DNA of 64,000 nucleotides from positions 1 through 64,000 of the forward strand of contig DASZLU010000057.1 of assembly GCA_035552195.1 (NCBI GenBank), written 5' to 3'. The notes beneath the pieces are model-generated. The model saw only the letters and a program-made list of their open reading frames with translations. It did not search any database and was not told where the DNA came from. Made by a program: the position numbers and the translations under genes. Every line of letters starts with the position of its first letter. Positions within the stretch are counted from its first letter, which is position 1. This document shows positions 24,377-32,734 of the stretch, in pieces. The stretch comes from CAIKMD01 sp035552195 (GTDB lineage Bacteria > Pseudomonadota > Alphaproteobacteria > ATCC43930 > CGMCC-115725).

Positions 24377-24754
24377 TTAGGCGCTCGGCGCTTCGGCCGG
24401 CGCTGCCGCAGCGGCAGCCGCTGCGTCGGCCGCGGCCTTGGCGCGCTCTTGCGCCTTGGCTTTCGGCGCCGACTTGTTCGGTGTCTCGTTGTAGCTCGGC
24501 TTCGGACGCACACCGACCTCGCCGAGGAAGCGCGCGACACGGTCGCTGGGCAGCGCACCGGCCTTCAGCCAATGCTCCACCCGTTCCGTCTTCAGTTTAA
24601 CGCGGTCCGGATGGCTCTTGTCGAGCATCGGATTGTAGGTGCCGAGTTTCTCGATGAAGCGGCCGTCGCGCGGGCTGCGCGAATCCGCCACGACGATCGA
24701 GTAGAACGGGCGCTTCTTGGCGCCGCCGCGCGACATGCGAATCTTAAGACCCAT
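24377..24754 (-). CDS. rpsP: Small ribosomal subunit protein bS16
   Basis: The 125-residue protein begins MGLKIRMSRGGAKKRPFYSI and continues VVADSRSPRDGRFIEKLGTYNP, the S16 signature, with RVEHWLKAGALPSDRVARFL following. The last 40 residues are an alanine- and lysine-rich tail typical of alphaproteobacterial S16. AGGAGAA precedes the ATG. It heads the rimM-trmD-rplS run; a VOC-family gene lies between it and ffh. Confidence 0.98.
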   Translation of the reverse strand: MGLKIRMSRGGAKKRPFYSIVVADSRSPRDGRFIEKLGTYNPMLDKSHPDRVKLKTERVEHWLKAGALPSDRVARFLGEVGVRPKPSYNETPNKSAPKAKAQERAKAAADAAAAAAAAPAEAPSA

Positions 24755-24763
24755 GAATTCTCC

Positions 24764-25180
24764 TTATCTCGATAATTCGCGTGATTGTTCCGGTTGATGA
24801 CAAACCGCTTCGAGCCGATGCCCGTTGGGATCGATGACGAAGGCGGCGTAGTAGGAAGCGTGGTACTGCGGCCGCAGGCCCGGCGCGCCGTTGTCGCGCG
24901 CGCCGGCGGCGAGCGCCGCCTGATGAAACGCGTCGACCGCGGCCCGATCGGGCGCGGAAAAACAAACATGACCGTTGAGCGCCACCCCTTTGGCCTCGGA
25001 GCCGATCCAGAACGGCAGCCCCTGTTCGCCCAAGGGATGCTTCTCGGACAAGCCGTAACCGGCAGCGTCGTCGTGATCGAAGCCGCGGCAATAACCGAGC
25101 GGGGCGAGGATCGCATCGTAGAAATCGCGGCTGCGCGCGAGATCGCGCACGCCCAGCGACAGATGGTCGATCATGGTCAT
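24764..25180 (-). CDS. VOC/glyoxalase-family protein
   Basis: This 138-residue protein has two beta-alpha-beta-beta-beta repeats of the vicinal-oxygen-chelate fold: MIDHLSLGVRDLARSRDFYD AILAPLGY at the start and FVIDPNGHRLEAVCH at the end, with candidate metal ligands H6 and E near the C-terminus. The ATG overlaps the ffh stop by four bases (ATGA), so it is translationally coupled to ffh. It is placed between ffh and rpsP, which are usually adjacent. Substrate unknown; glyoxalase- or dioxygenase-like activity is possible. Confidence 0.85.
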   Translation of the reverse strand: MTMIDHLSLGVRDLARSRDFYDAILAPLGYCRGFDHDDAAGYGLSEKHPLGEQGLPFWIGSEAKGVALNGHVCFSAPDRAAVDAFHQAALAAGARDNGAPGLRPQYHASYYAAFVIDPNGHRLEAVCHQPEQSRELSR

Positions 25181-26559
25181 CGTCCGAGCCCACCACCCGG
25201 CATGCCGCCGCGCGGCAGCAGCGCCTGCACGCCGTGCCGCGCCAAGCCCTTCTTTCCGAGCTTGTTCATGCGCTTCATCATGTCGGCCATATCCTGATAC
25301 TGCTTCAGGAGCCGATTGATCTCGGGAACCGTCGTGCCCGAGCCCGCCGCGATGCGACGTCGGCGCGAGCCGTCGATCAGTTTCGGATGGCGCCGCTCTT
25401 TCATCGTCATCGAAGAGAGGATCGCCTCTTGGCGCTTGATGATCTTCTCGTCGATGTTGGCTTCTTCGAGCTGCTTCTTGATCTTGCCGATACCGGGCAG
25501 CATCCCCATGACGCCGCCCATCCCGCCCATCTTGCGGAGCTGCTTGAGCTGGCTCGCCATGTCGTCGAGATCGAAGCTGCCTTTCTGCAGCTTCTTCGCG
25601 AGCTTTTCCGCTTCCTCTTTATCGATCGTCTCGGCGGCTTTCTCGACGAGGCCGACGACGTCGCCCATGCCGAGGATGCGGCCGGCGATGCGATCGGCAT
25701 GAAACGCCTCGATCGCATCGAGCTTTTCGCCGGTGCCGACGAATTTGATCGGCTTGCCGGTGACGGCGCGCATCGAAAGCGCCGCGCCGCCGCGTGCATC
25801 GCCGTCGATACGGGTGAGGATGATGCCGGTGACGCCGATGCGTTCGGCAAAGGTCTTGCCGACATTGACCGCATCCTGGCCGGTGAGGGAGTCGGCGACG
25901 AGCAGCGTCTCGGTCGGCTGCGTCGCATCGCGCACTGCGGCGACTTCCTGCATCAGCGCTTCGTCGATGTGAAGCCGGCCGGCGGTATCGAGAATGACGA
26001 CGTCGAATCCTTCGCGGCGGCCGGTATCGAGCGCGCGCTTGGCGATGGCTACCGGCCGCTCCAGCGCGACGATCGGCAACGACGGCACCCCGACTTGGCT
26101 CGCCAGCACCGCGAGTTGTTCTTGCGCCGCCGGACGATTCACGTCGAGCGAGGCGAGGAGAATCTTGCGCCGCTCGCGATCTTTCAAGAGCCGCGCGAGC
26201 TTGGCCGAAGTCGTCGTTTTGCCCGAACCTTGCAGGCCGACCATCATCACGACGACCGGCGGCACGGCGTTGAGGTTGAGCGCGCCCGATGAATCGGAGC
26301 CGAGGCTTTCGACGAGATGGTCGTGAACGATCTTCACCACCATCTGCGCCGGTGAGACCGAGCGCAGCACGTCCTGGCCGACGGCCTTGGCGCGCACGCC
26401 GTCGACGAAAGTCTTCACCACCGGCAGGGCGACATCCGCTTCGAGCAGCGCGACGCGAATCTCACGCATGGCCGAATCGACATCGGCCTCGGTCAGCGCG
26501 CCGCGGCGGCGCAACCGGTCGAAGACGTCGTTGAAGCGGTTGCTCAGACTTTCGAACAT
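25177..26559 (-). CDS. ffh: Signal recognition particle protein Ffh
   Basis: SRP GTPase that binds signal sequences and 4.5S RNA and docks with FtsY. The ATG at 26559 (MFESLSNRFNDVF) gives 460 residues. N domain about 1-90; G domain with GLQGSGKTTTSAKLA, LDVNRPAAQEQL, DTAGRLHID, TRIDGDARGG and GTGEKLD; then a methionine-rich M domain (KQLRKMGGMGGVMGMLPG, SRRRRIAAGSG for RNA binding). A longer in-frame start adds 38 non-conserved residues. FtsY is encoded at 29698 on the other strand. Confidence 0.98.
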   Translation of the reverse strand: MFESLSNRFNDVFDRLRRRGALTEADVDSAMREIRVALLEADVALPVVKTFVDGVRAKAVGQDVLRSVSPAQMVVKIVHDHLVESLGSDSSGALNLNAVPPVVVMMVGLQGSGKTTTSAKLARLLKDRERRKILLASLDVNRPAAQEQLAVLASQVGVPSLPIVALERPVAIAKRALDTGRREGFDVVILDTAGRLHIDEALMQEVAAVRDATQPTETLLVADSLTGQDAVNVGKTFAERIGVTGIILTRIDGDARGGAALSMRAVTGKPIKFVGTGEKLDAIEAFHADRIAGRILGMGDVVGLVEKAAETIDKEEAEKLAKKLQKGSFDLDDMASQLKQLRKMGGMGGVMGMLPGIGKIKKQLEEANIDEKIIKRQEAILSSMTMKERRHPKLIDGSRRRRIAAGSGTTVPEINRLLKQYQDMADMMKRMNKLGKKGLARHGVQALLPRGGMPGGGLGR

Positions 26560-27106
26560 GGCCCCATGCCAGGCTAAAACCGTGCAAAACCAAAAATGCC
26601 GGTGCGCGACACTCGCGGACCGACCGACCCACCCGGGCGAAAGCTTCGAAATGCTTCCTGGGAAGTGGTGCAAAACTAAGTGTCTGAGGCCGTTATGTCA
26701 ATTGGCCCGGCTCCACCCGCCACTCCCTGAGTGGTGGCAATTGCGCCCTGACTAAAGTTGTGCGGCCACTGCCGCGGGTGAGAGCGGCGAGGAAAATCGG
26801 CGTCAGCGCCCCCCGAACAGTCCCGCTCCAACCCCATCCAGGATCTGGCCCCCGACCAACCAGGACGGGTCGTTCGCGCGCGTATAGAGCACGCCACGGA
26901 TCGGCAATGTTTCTTTCACCAAAGCACGGTGCTTTTCTTCGCCATCACAATACCGCCGCGCTGCCTTTTGGCCCGCGCCCGGCGCGTCATGGCGGCGAGA
27001 TGAAATGAGTGTAATGCGGGATGGAGTGCACAAGCGCCGCGTTGTCTTGCTGTCTCGGCCATTCGAGACACCGGAACAACCGACCACCAACTAAGGACCC
27101 TTAGCG
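26560..27106. other. Intergenic region between ffh and the small secreted protein
   Basis: Apart from the MFS relic (26676-26950), no gene is seen. Both flanking genes read outward, so two promoters should lie here. A perfect inverted repeat TGTCTCG/CGAGACA (27051-27057 and 27064-27070, loop of six) sits 36 bases before the plus-strand start and could be an operator or 5'-leader hairpin. Confidence 0.5.
26676..26950 (-). pseudogene. MFS transporter relic with frameshifts
   Basis: On the minus strand, three consecutive frames together rebuild an MFS segment: LPIRGVLYTRANDPSWLVGG and QILDGVGAGLFG (frame one, stop at 26803), then ALTPIFLAALTRGSGR (frame two), then NFSQGAIATTQGVAGGAGP (frame three, stop at 26676). 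These match the order of motifs around the LDGVGAG...LTRGTGRFN...G signature of drug/metabolite MFS permeases. At least two frameshifts and loss of both ends mean it is dead. It lies in the 547-base gap between ffh and a small secreted protein. Confidence 0.68.
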
Positions 27107-27487
27107 ATGAACAAGCTCACTCTCCAAGCGCTGGCGCTGACCGGCATCCTCGCCGTCTCTGGCCTGCCGGCTTTCGCGGCCGATATCGCGGCCCCCGCCG
27201 TGCCGGCGCCGAACGCGTCGGTCTCGACCGACACCAAGGCCAATCTCGGCACTTCGGTCGATAAGACCAAGGGCTCGACTGAGAAGAGCGTCGACAAGAA
27301 TAAGTCGGCGGCCGAGAAAAAGATCGACAAGCAGTCGAAGGACACCAAGAGCAAGGTGCATCAGCAGACCGCGGCCAAGCCGGTGACGACCCCCGTCGTC
27401 CCGTCGGCCAGCACCTCAACCGGTGTCAACGCTCCGGTCGGCAAGACGGGCGTGAACCCCTCGACGAACGCGACCGTCCAGCACTAA
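27107..27487 (+). CDS. Small secreted Lys/Ser/Thr-rich protein
   Basis: This 126-residue protein has a clear signal peptide (MNKLTLQALALTGILAVSGL, cut after AFA at about 24). The mature part is low complexity: alternating lysine, serine, threonine, aspartate and proline (for example VDKTKGSTEKSVDKNKSAAE), with no cysteine, and a C-terminal valine/threonine/asparagine-rich tail. It is probably an unfolded periplasmic or surface-associated polycation. AAGGACCC lies upstream of the ATG. A terminator hairpin follows. No family recognised. Confidence 0.7.
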   Translation: MNKLTLQALALTGILAVSGLPAFAADIAAPAVPAPNASVSTDTKANLGTSVDKTKGSTEKSVDKNKSAAEKKIDKQSKDTKSKVHQQTAAKPVTTPVVPSASTSTGVNAPVGKTGVNPSTNATVQH

Positions 27488-27528
27488 CCCGGTACCGACG
27501 ACCCCTTTCCGTACCGAGAAGCGAGGAG

Positions 27529-27562
27529 GCGCAGGGCCAAAAGCCTTGCGCTTCTTTGCGTT
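27529..27562 (+). terminator. Terminator after the small secreted protein
   Basis: Stem GCGCAGGGC (27529-27537) pairs with GCCTTGCGC (27543-27551) with one mismatch and an AAAA-containing loop, followed by the T-rich TTCTTTGCGTTTT. A good candidate for a Rho-independent terminator before dapF. Confidence 0.65.
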
Positions 27563-27627
27563 TTGATGACCCTCTGCCAATTTCTTGGGGTTGGTCGGCC
27601 CGCCCGCGCGCTCTATAACTCCTTGCG

Positions 27628-28458
27628 ATGCGCGCCCTCGATTTCGTCAAAATGCACGGGCTCGGGAATGATTTCGTCATTCTCGACGCGCAGGGCCATG
27701 CTCTGACGCTCGACACCAACGCAGCACGCGCGATTTGCGACCGCCATCGCGGCGTCGGCTGCGACCAGATCCTTATCATCGAGCCGCCGAAAAATGCCGG
27801 TACCGCCTTCATGCGCATCCGCAACGCCGACGGCAGCGAAGCCGAGGCTTGCGGCAATGGCGCGCGCTGTATCGCGGCGCTGCTGATGGCGCAGAACAAA
27901 ACCGATCGCGTGGTGCTGGAGACGCTGGGTGGGCCGATCACCGCCGATCGCGCGGGGATCAACCGCATCGCCGTCGATATGGGCGAGCCGCATCTTGGCT
28001 GGCAGGAAATTCCGCTGGCCAAGGAATGCGACACGCTGCATGTGCCGCTGAGCCTCGGTCCGCTGAACGACCCGGTCGCGACCAGCATGGGCAATCCCCA
28101 CGCGACGTTCTTCGTACACGACGTCGGCGCGATCGATATCGCGATGCTGGGCCCGAAATTGGAGCACGATCCGATGTTCCCCGCGCGCGCCAATATCGGC
28201 GTCGCGCAGATCGCCTCGCCCAAGCGCATTCGCGTCCGCATCTGGGAGCGCGGCGACGGTCTGACCCTCGCGTGCGGCAGCGGCGCTTGCGCCACGCTGG
28301 TCGCGGCGGCGCGCCGCGGCCTGACCGAGCGCCGCGCCGAAATAGTCGCCGATGGCGGCACGCTCGAGATCGAGTGGCGCCCGGACAATCATGTCGTCAT
28401 GACCGGTGCGGTCGCGACCAGTTTCCGCGGCACGATCGATCCGAGCCTCTTGGGCTAA
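27628..28458 (+). CDS. dapF: Diaminopimelate epimerase
   Basis: Interconverts LL- and meso-diaminopimelate for lysine and peptidoglycan synthesis. The 276-residue length is typical. The two catalytic cysteines are visible: C75 in EACGNGARC and C216 in LACGSGACAT. Other conserved parts are FVKMHGLGNDFVI, the DGSEAEACGNG loop and SMGNPHATFFV. It leads a plus-strand run dapF-mtaB-ftsY, an order common in Rhodospirillales-like genomes; mtaB starts five bases after the stop. Confidence 0.97.
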   Translation: MRALDFVKMHGLGNDFVILDAQGHALTLDTNAARAICDRHRGVGCDQILIIEPPKNAGTAFMRIRNADGSEAEACGNGARCIAALLMAQNKTDRVVLETLGGPITADRAGINRIAVDMGEPHLGWQEIPLAKECDTLHVPLSLGPLNDPVATSMGNPHATFFVHDVGAIDIAMLGPKLEHDPMFPARANIGVAQIASPKRIRVRIWERGDGLTLACGSGACATLVAAARRGLTERRAEIVADGGTLEIEWRPDNHVVMTGAVATSFRGTIDPSLLG

Positions 28459-28462
28459 AGCC

Positions 28463-29701
28463 ATGGCGACGGAAGTTTTGACCTTCGGGTGTCGTCTCAA
28501 CGCATTTGAATCGGAAGTGATTCGCGGCCATGCCGCTGCGGCCGGGCTGACCGACGCCGTCATCGTCAACACCTGCGCCGTCACCAAAGAGGCCGAGCGC
28601 CAGGCACGGCAAGCGATCCGCCGCGCGCGCCGCGATCATCCGGGCGCGCGGCTCATCGTCACCGGCTGCGCCGCGCAGATCGATCCAGCGCGCTACGCCG
28701 CGATGGCCGAGGTCGACCTCGTTCTCGGCAACGACGAGAAGATGAAGGCCGAGAGCTACGCGCCGAGCGAAGCGCGCGTTGCGGTCGGCGACATCATGGC
28801 GCTGACCGAGACCGCGGCGCATCTCGTCGACGGTTTCGAGGGCCGCGCCCGCGCCTTCATCGAGGTGCAGCAAGGCTGCGATCATCGCTGCACGTTCTGT
28901 ATCATCCCGTACGGCCGCGGCAACAGCCGCTCCGTCCCGGTCGGCGAGATCGTGCGCCAGGCAGAACGTCTCGTCGTCGCCGGTTATCGCGAGCTGGTGC
29001 TGACCGGCGTCGACATCACCAGCTTCGGCGGCGACCTGCCGGGACAGCCCAATCTCGGACAGCTCTGCCGTCGCTTGCTGGTGCTGGTGCCGGGGCTCGA
29101 GCGGCTGCGGCTCTCCTCGCTCGATCCGATCGAGATCGACGACGCGCTATGGCGGCTGATCGCCGAAGAGCCGCGGCTGATGCCGCATCTCCATCTCTCG
29201 GTGCAGGCGGGTGACGATTTGATCTTGAAGCGCATGAAGCGCCGGCATCTGCGCGCCGATGCGCTCGCCGCGTGCCGGCGCGCGCGCGAATTGCGTCCCG
29301 ACATCGCGCTCGGCGCCGACATGATCGCGGGCTTCCCCACCGAGGACGAAGCGATGTTCGCGCGCAGCGTCGCGTTCGTCGAGGAAGCGGCGCTCGATTA
29401 TCTCCACGTCTTCCCGTTCAGCGCGCGGCCCGGCACGCCGGCGTCGCGCATGCCGCAAGTGCCGGGCAACATCGTCAAAGAGCGCGCCGCGCGGTTGCGC
29501 GAAGTGGGCGCAGCGTCGAACGCGCGGGCATTGGCGCAACGCGTCGGAACGGTCGCGCAGGTGTTGGTCGAGAAGGACGGCTTCGGGCACAGCGAGCATT
29601 ACGCGCCGGTTCGGTTCACCGGCGCGGCAGAGATCGGCAGCGTCGCGCCGATGCGTATTGCCGAAGTCGTGCGCGATAGTCTCGTCAGCGTGGTCGCATG
29701 A
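28463..29701 (+). CDS. mtaB: tRNA t6A37 methylthiotransferase
   Basis: Radical-SAM enzyme that converts t6A37 to ms2t6A37 in tRNA. The ATG at 28463 gives 412 residues. The N-terminal UPF0004 domain holds cluster cysteines in FGCRLNAFE, VNTCAVT and VTGCAAQ; the radical SAM motif is GCDHRCTFCIIPYGRG; then GVDITSFGGDL, and a TRAM-like C-terminal domain (VLVEKDGFGHSEHYAPVRF). The stop overlaps the ftsY start by four bases (ATGA). Confidence 0.95.
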   Translation: MATEVLTFGCRLNAFESEVIRGHAAAAGLTDAVIVNTCAVTKEAERQARQAIRRARRDHPGARLIVTGCAAQIDPARYAAMAEVDLVLGNDEKMKAESYAPSEARVAVGDIMALTETAAHLVDGFEGRARAFIEVQQGCDHRCTFCIIPYGRGNSRSVPVGEIVRQAERLVVAGYRELVLTGVDITSFGGDLPGQPNLGQLCRRLLVLVPGLERLRLSSLDPIEIDDALWRLIAEEPRLMPHLHLSVQAGDDLILKRMKRRHLRADALAACRRARELRPDIALGADMIAGFPTEDEAMFARSVAFVEEAALDYLHVFPFSARPGTPASRMPQVPGNIVKERAARLREVGAASNARALAQRVGTVAQVLVEKDGFGHSEHYAPVRFTGAAEIGSVAPMRIAEVVRDSLVSVVA

Positions 29702-30627
29702 GTGATAAGCCAGGGTTCTTCGGTCGTCTGAAAGCGGGGCTGACGCGGTCGGCGCAGCGCTTGACCGAAGGCATCGCCAGCATCGTCACCAAGAAAAAAC
29801 TCGACCAGGCCTCGCTCGACGAGCTGGAAGAATTGTTGATCGGCGCCGATCTCGGCCTCGGCCTCGCACAACAGATAACCGGGAAGCTGAAAAGCACGCG
29901 CTTCAATCAAGAGGTCAGCAGCGACGAGATCCGCTCGACCTTGGCCGATTCGATCGTCACCGCGCTGAAGCCGACCGAGCAGCCGCTGGCGATCGATGAT
30001 GCGCATAAGCCCTTCGTGATGCTGGTGATCGGCGTCAACGGCAGCGGCAAAACGACGACCATCGGTAAGCTCGCCAAGCTTTATGCCGATGCCGGCAAGA
30101 AAGTCGTGCTCGCCGCCGGCGACACGTTCCGCGCCGCCGCGGTGGAGCAGTTGAAGGTCTGGGGCGAGCGCGCCCATGCCGAAGTGATCTCGCGCCCGGC
30201 CGGCGCCGATGCCGCCGGGCTCGCCTTCGATGCCGTCGTCGCCGGCAGGAACAGCGGCGCCGACATCGTCATCATCGACACCGCCGGCCGGCTGCAGAAC
30301 AAGACCGCGCTGATGGGCGAGCTCGAGAAGATCATCCGCGTGCTGAAGAAGGCGGAGGCGAGCGCGCCCCATGCCGTGCTGCTGGTGCTCGATGCGACGG
30401 TCGGACAGAACGCCCATTCGCAGGTGCAGATTTTTCGCGACATGGTCGGCGTCACTGGCCTCGTCATGACCAAGCTCGACGGCACCGCGAAAGGCGGCGT
30501 TTTGGTCGCCCTCGCCGAGCAATACGGGCTGCCGGTGCATTTCATCGGCGTCGGCGAAAGCGCCGAGGATCTTCGTCCCTTCGTCGCCGCCGATTTCGCG
30601 CGCAGCCTCGTCGGCCTCGAAAGCTAG
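29698..30627 (+). CDS. ftsY: Signal recognition particle receptor FtsY
   Basis: SRP receptor GTPase at the inner membrane, partner of Ffh. At 309 residues it is a short FtsY lacking the long acidic A domain, like many alphaproteobacterial forms. N domain about 1-90 (MSDKPGFFGRLKAGLTRSAQ), G domain with GVNGSGKTTTIGKLA, AAGDTFRAAAVEQL, DTAGRLQNK, TKLDGTAKGG and GVGESAEDLRPF. It is translationally coupled to mtaB. The next gene starts five bases after the stop. Confidence 0.97.
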   Translation: MSDKPGFFGRLKAGLTRSAQRLTEGIASIVTKKKLDQASLDELEELLIGADLGLGLAQQITGKLKSTRFNQEVSSDEIRSTLADSIVTALKPTEQPLAIDDAHKPFVMLVIGVNGSGKTTTIGKLAKLYADAGKKVVLAAGDTFRAAAVEQLKVWGERAHAEVISRPAGADAAGLAFDAVVAGRNSGADIVIIDTAGRLQNKTALMGELEKIIRVLKKAEASAPHAVLLVLDATVGQNAHSQVQIFRDMVGVTGLVMTKLDGTAKGGVLVALAEQYGLPVHFIGVGESAEDLRPFVAADFARSLVGLES

Positions 30628-30631
30628 AAGA

Positions 30632-32011
30632 ATGCGCAGGCTGGTCTTCGCGCTCTTGCTGCTGCTTGCATGGTGTAACAAATCCGTCGCGAGCGAGGTC
30701 CTCGTCCTCACCGACATTCACTTCAATCCGCTGGCCGATAGCGCGATCGCCGACTCTCTCGCCGCGGCGCCGGCCGAGCAATGGCCCGCGATCCTCGATC
30801 GCGGCAACGAGAAGATGAGCAATTACAGCGAGGACAGCGATTGGAAATTGCTGCGCGCCGCGCTCGACGAATTGCAGGCGCAGAAGAAGCCGGACGTCGT
30901 TTTCATCACCGGCGATTTCCTGGCGCACGATTTCCGCAAGGCGTTCGACCGTAGCGTCGCATCGCACGATGACGCCGCCTATCGCCGCTTCGTCGTCAAA
31001 ACCATGCGTTTCCTGGCGCTGGAGCTGCAAAACGCGCTGCCGAAAACGTCGATCCTGCCGGTGCTCGGAAATAACGATTCGGATTGCGGCGATTACGCAA
31101 TCGCGCCGGGCGGCGCTTATCTCGCCGACACGGAGGCGATCGCCGCCGGCATGATCGGCCCCACGCTTTTAAAAGGGCAGGCCGGCGAGCGTTTCGCCCA
31201 AAGCTGGACCGCGCTGGGCAATTATGCGATCGACGATCCGGCGCAGCCTGGCTTTCGCGTGATCGGACTCAACGACAATTATTTCTCGACGCATTACCGC
31301 AATTCGTGCGGCGGCGAAGGCGACGGCAATCCGGCCCGCGCGACACTCGCCTGGCTCACCCGCGCATTGGCCGAAGCCGCGACGGCGCATCGCAAGGTTA
31401 TCCTGCTCTATCACATCCCGCCCGGCACGGATGCTTTCGCGACGACGCGCCACAATGCCTGCCCGGTCACGCCGGTGCCGCTGATGGCCGAGCCTTACGC
31501 CGGCGAGTTGCATGCGCTGATGGAGCGCTATCGCGATACGATTGCCGCCAATATCGCGGGGCATCTGCACACCGATGCGTTCCGCATCCTGCGCAGCGGC
31601 AACCGCGCCTTCGGCTTTGTCATGATCGTGCCGGCGATCAGTCCGATCTTCGGGCAGAACCCTTCCTTCCGCCGGTTCACGTTGAACGACAACGGCGCGA
31701 TCAGCAACGTAAACACCTATTATCTCGCCAATCTCGGCGATGCCGTTGCCGGCGCAACGCCGCAGTGGCGCGCCGAATCGAGTTTCGAGCGCACCTGGAA
31801 CCTGTCGCCGTTCGACACAGCGAACCTCGAGACGCTCTATCATCGCCTCGACCGCTCGGAACCCGCGCAGCGGCGCTGGGTCCAGGCCTATGGCGTGCAG
31901 GGACCAGCGAGCGCTGCCGTGACCTTGCAGAATTTCTCGGTCTATCGCTGCTCGGTCGGCAGCGATCAAAGCGGCGATTTCGCCCGCTGCCTCTGCGGCG
32001 GCGAACGCTAA
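30632..32011 (+). CDS. Secreted metallophosphoesterase (acid sphingomyelinase-like)
   Basis: This 459-residue protein has a signal peptide (MRRLVFALLLLLAWCNKSVA). The calcineurin-like phosphoesterase motifs follow in order: LTDIHFNPL (metal D and H), FITGDFLAHD, LGNNDSDCGDY (the GNHE-equivalent reads GNNDSD), ILLYHIPPG and IAGHLHTDAFRI. The DIHFNP start and the C-terminal asparagine/tyrosine-rich domain resemble acid sphingomyelinase-like phosphodiesterases. A periplasmic phosphodiesterase acting on a lipid head group or nucleotide is likely. It converges with the dienelactone hydrolase gene, overlapping by four bases. Confidence 0.87.
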   Translation: MRRLVFALLLLLAWCNKSVASEVLVLTDIHFNPLADSAIADSLAAAPAEQWPAILDRGNEKMSNYSEDSDWKLLRAALDELQAQKKPDVVFITGDFLAHDFRKAFDRSVASHDDAAYRRFVVKTMRFLALELQNALPKTSILPVLGNNDSDCGDYAIAPGGAYLADTEAIAAGMIGPTLLKGQAGERFAQSWTALGNYAIDDPAQPGFRVIGLNDNYFSTHYRNSCGGEGDGNPARATLAWLTRALAEAATAHRKVILLYHIPPGTDAFATTRHNACPVTPVPLMAEPYAGELHALMERYRDTIAANIAGHLHTDAFRILRSGNRAFGFVMIVPAISPIFGQNPSFRRFTLNDNGAISNVNTYYLANLGDAVAGATPQWRAESSFERTWNLSPFDTANLETLYHRLDRSEPAQRRWVQAYGVQGPASAAVTLQNFSVYRCSVGSDQSGDFARCLCGGER

Positions 32012-32724
32012 AACAGTTCGCGCCGCAAGAAGCCCAAAAGCTTCACCCACGCATCGTCGGCCGGCGCCTGGCGATAGAGCTTGGCGTTGTGGAAATCCTG
32101 GAAAGCGTGGCCAGCGCCGTCATAGCTGTGGAATTCGTGGCGAATGCCCAGCCGGGCGAATTCCTGCGCCAGCAAGGCGACGTGATTGGGCGACGGGTTG
32201 CTGTCGTCCTTGCCGAAAAGCCCCAGCACCGGACAGTGGATATTGCGCGTGAGTTCGAAAGGCGCCGGGGCCGTGCCGCCGCGCGCTTCGAGAATGTTGC
32301 CGTGATAGAGCAAGACCGCCGCAACAAAGCCCGTGTGGTGCACAAGGCCGATGAAGCTGGTACGGCCGCCAAGACAATGGCCGACAGTCGCGATCCGATC
32401 CGGTCGGATCGAGGGCGCCGCCCGTAGCTGTGCGAGGGTCGTCGCCATATCGGCGATCAATTCATCGTCGTCGAGATATCTCATCGATGCGACCGGGTCC
32501 TCGCCCGGCGGCCGGCGGTGATAGAAATTCGGCGCCGCAGCCACAAGCCCGATCTCGGCGAGCCGGATCAGCACATAACGGGTGAAATCGTCGACGCCTT
32601 CGCGATGGTGGCATACCAGCACGGCAGGATGCGGCCCGCTACCCGCCGGCGACGCGATGCTGACCGCCATCGCGCTGCTGCCGACGGTGAGCAAGATCTC
32701 GCTGGTCGTAATCGGAAGAACCAC
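32008..32724 (-). CDS. Dienelactone hydrolase family protein
   Basis: A 238-residue alpha/beta hydrolase with the DLH triad: C117 in VGHCLGGRTSF, aspartate in LFGKDDSNPS (173-174) and H206 in YDGAGHAF. The PAVLVCHHREGVDDF and AAPNFYHR segments are also family-typical. DLHs open dienelactones in chlorocatechol degradation, though many members act on other esters. It follows a TRAP binding protein by 10 bases on the same strand, so the two are likely co-expressed and divergent from a carboxymuconolactone-decarboxylase-like gene. Confidence 0.92.
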   Translation of the reverse strand: MVLPITTSEILLTVGSSAMAVSIASPAGSGPHPAVLVCHHREGVDDFTRYVLIRLAEIGLVAAAPNFYHRRPPGEDPVASMRYLDDDELIADMATTLAQLRAAPSIRPDRIATVGHCLGGRTSFIGLVHHTGFVAAVLLYHGNILEARGGTAPAPFELTRNIHCPVLGLFGKDDSNPSPNHVALLAQEFARLGIRHEFHSYDGAGHAFQDFHNAKLYRQAPADDAWVKLLGFLRRELF

Positions 32725-32734
32725 CGCTTCTCTC

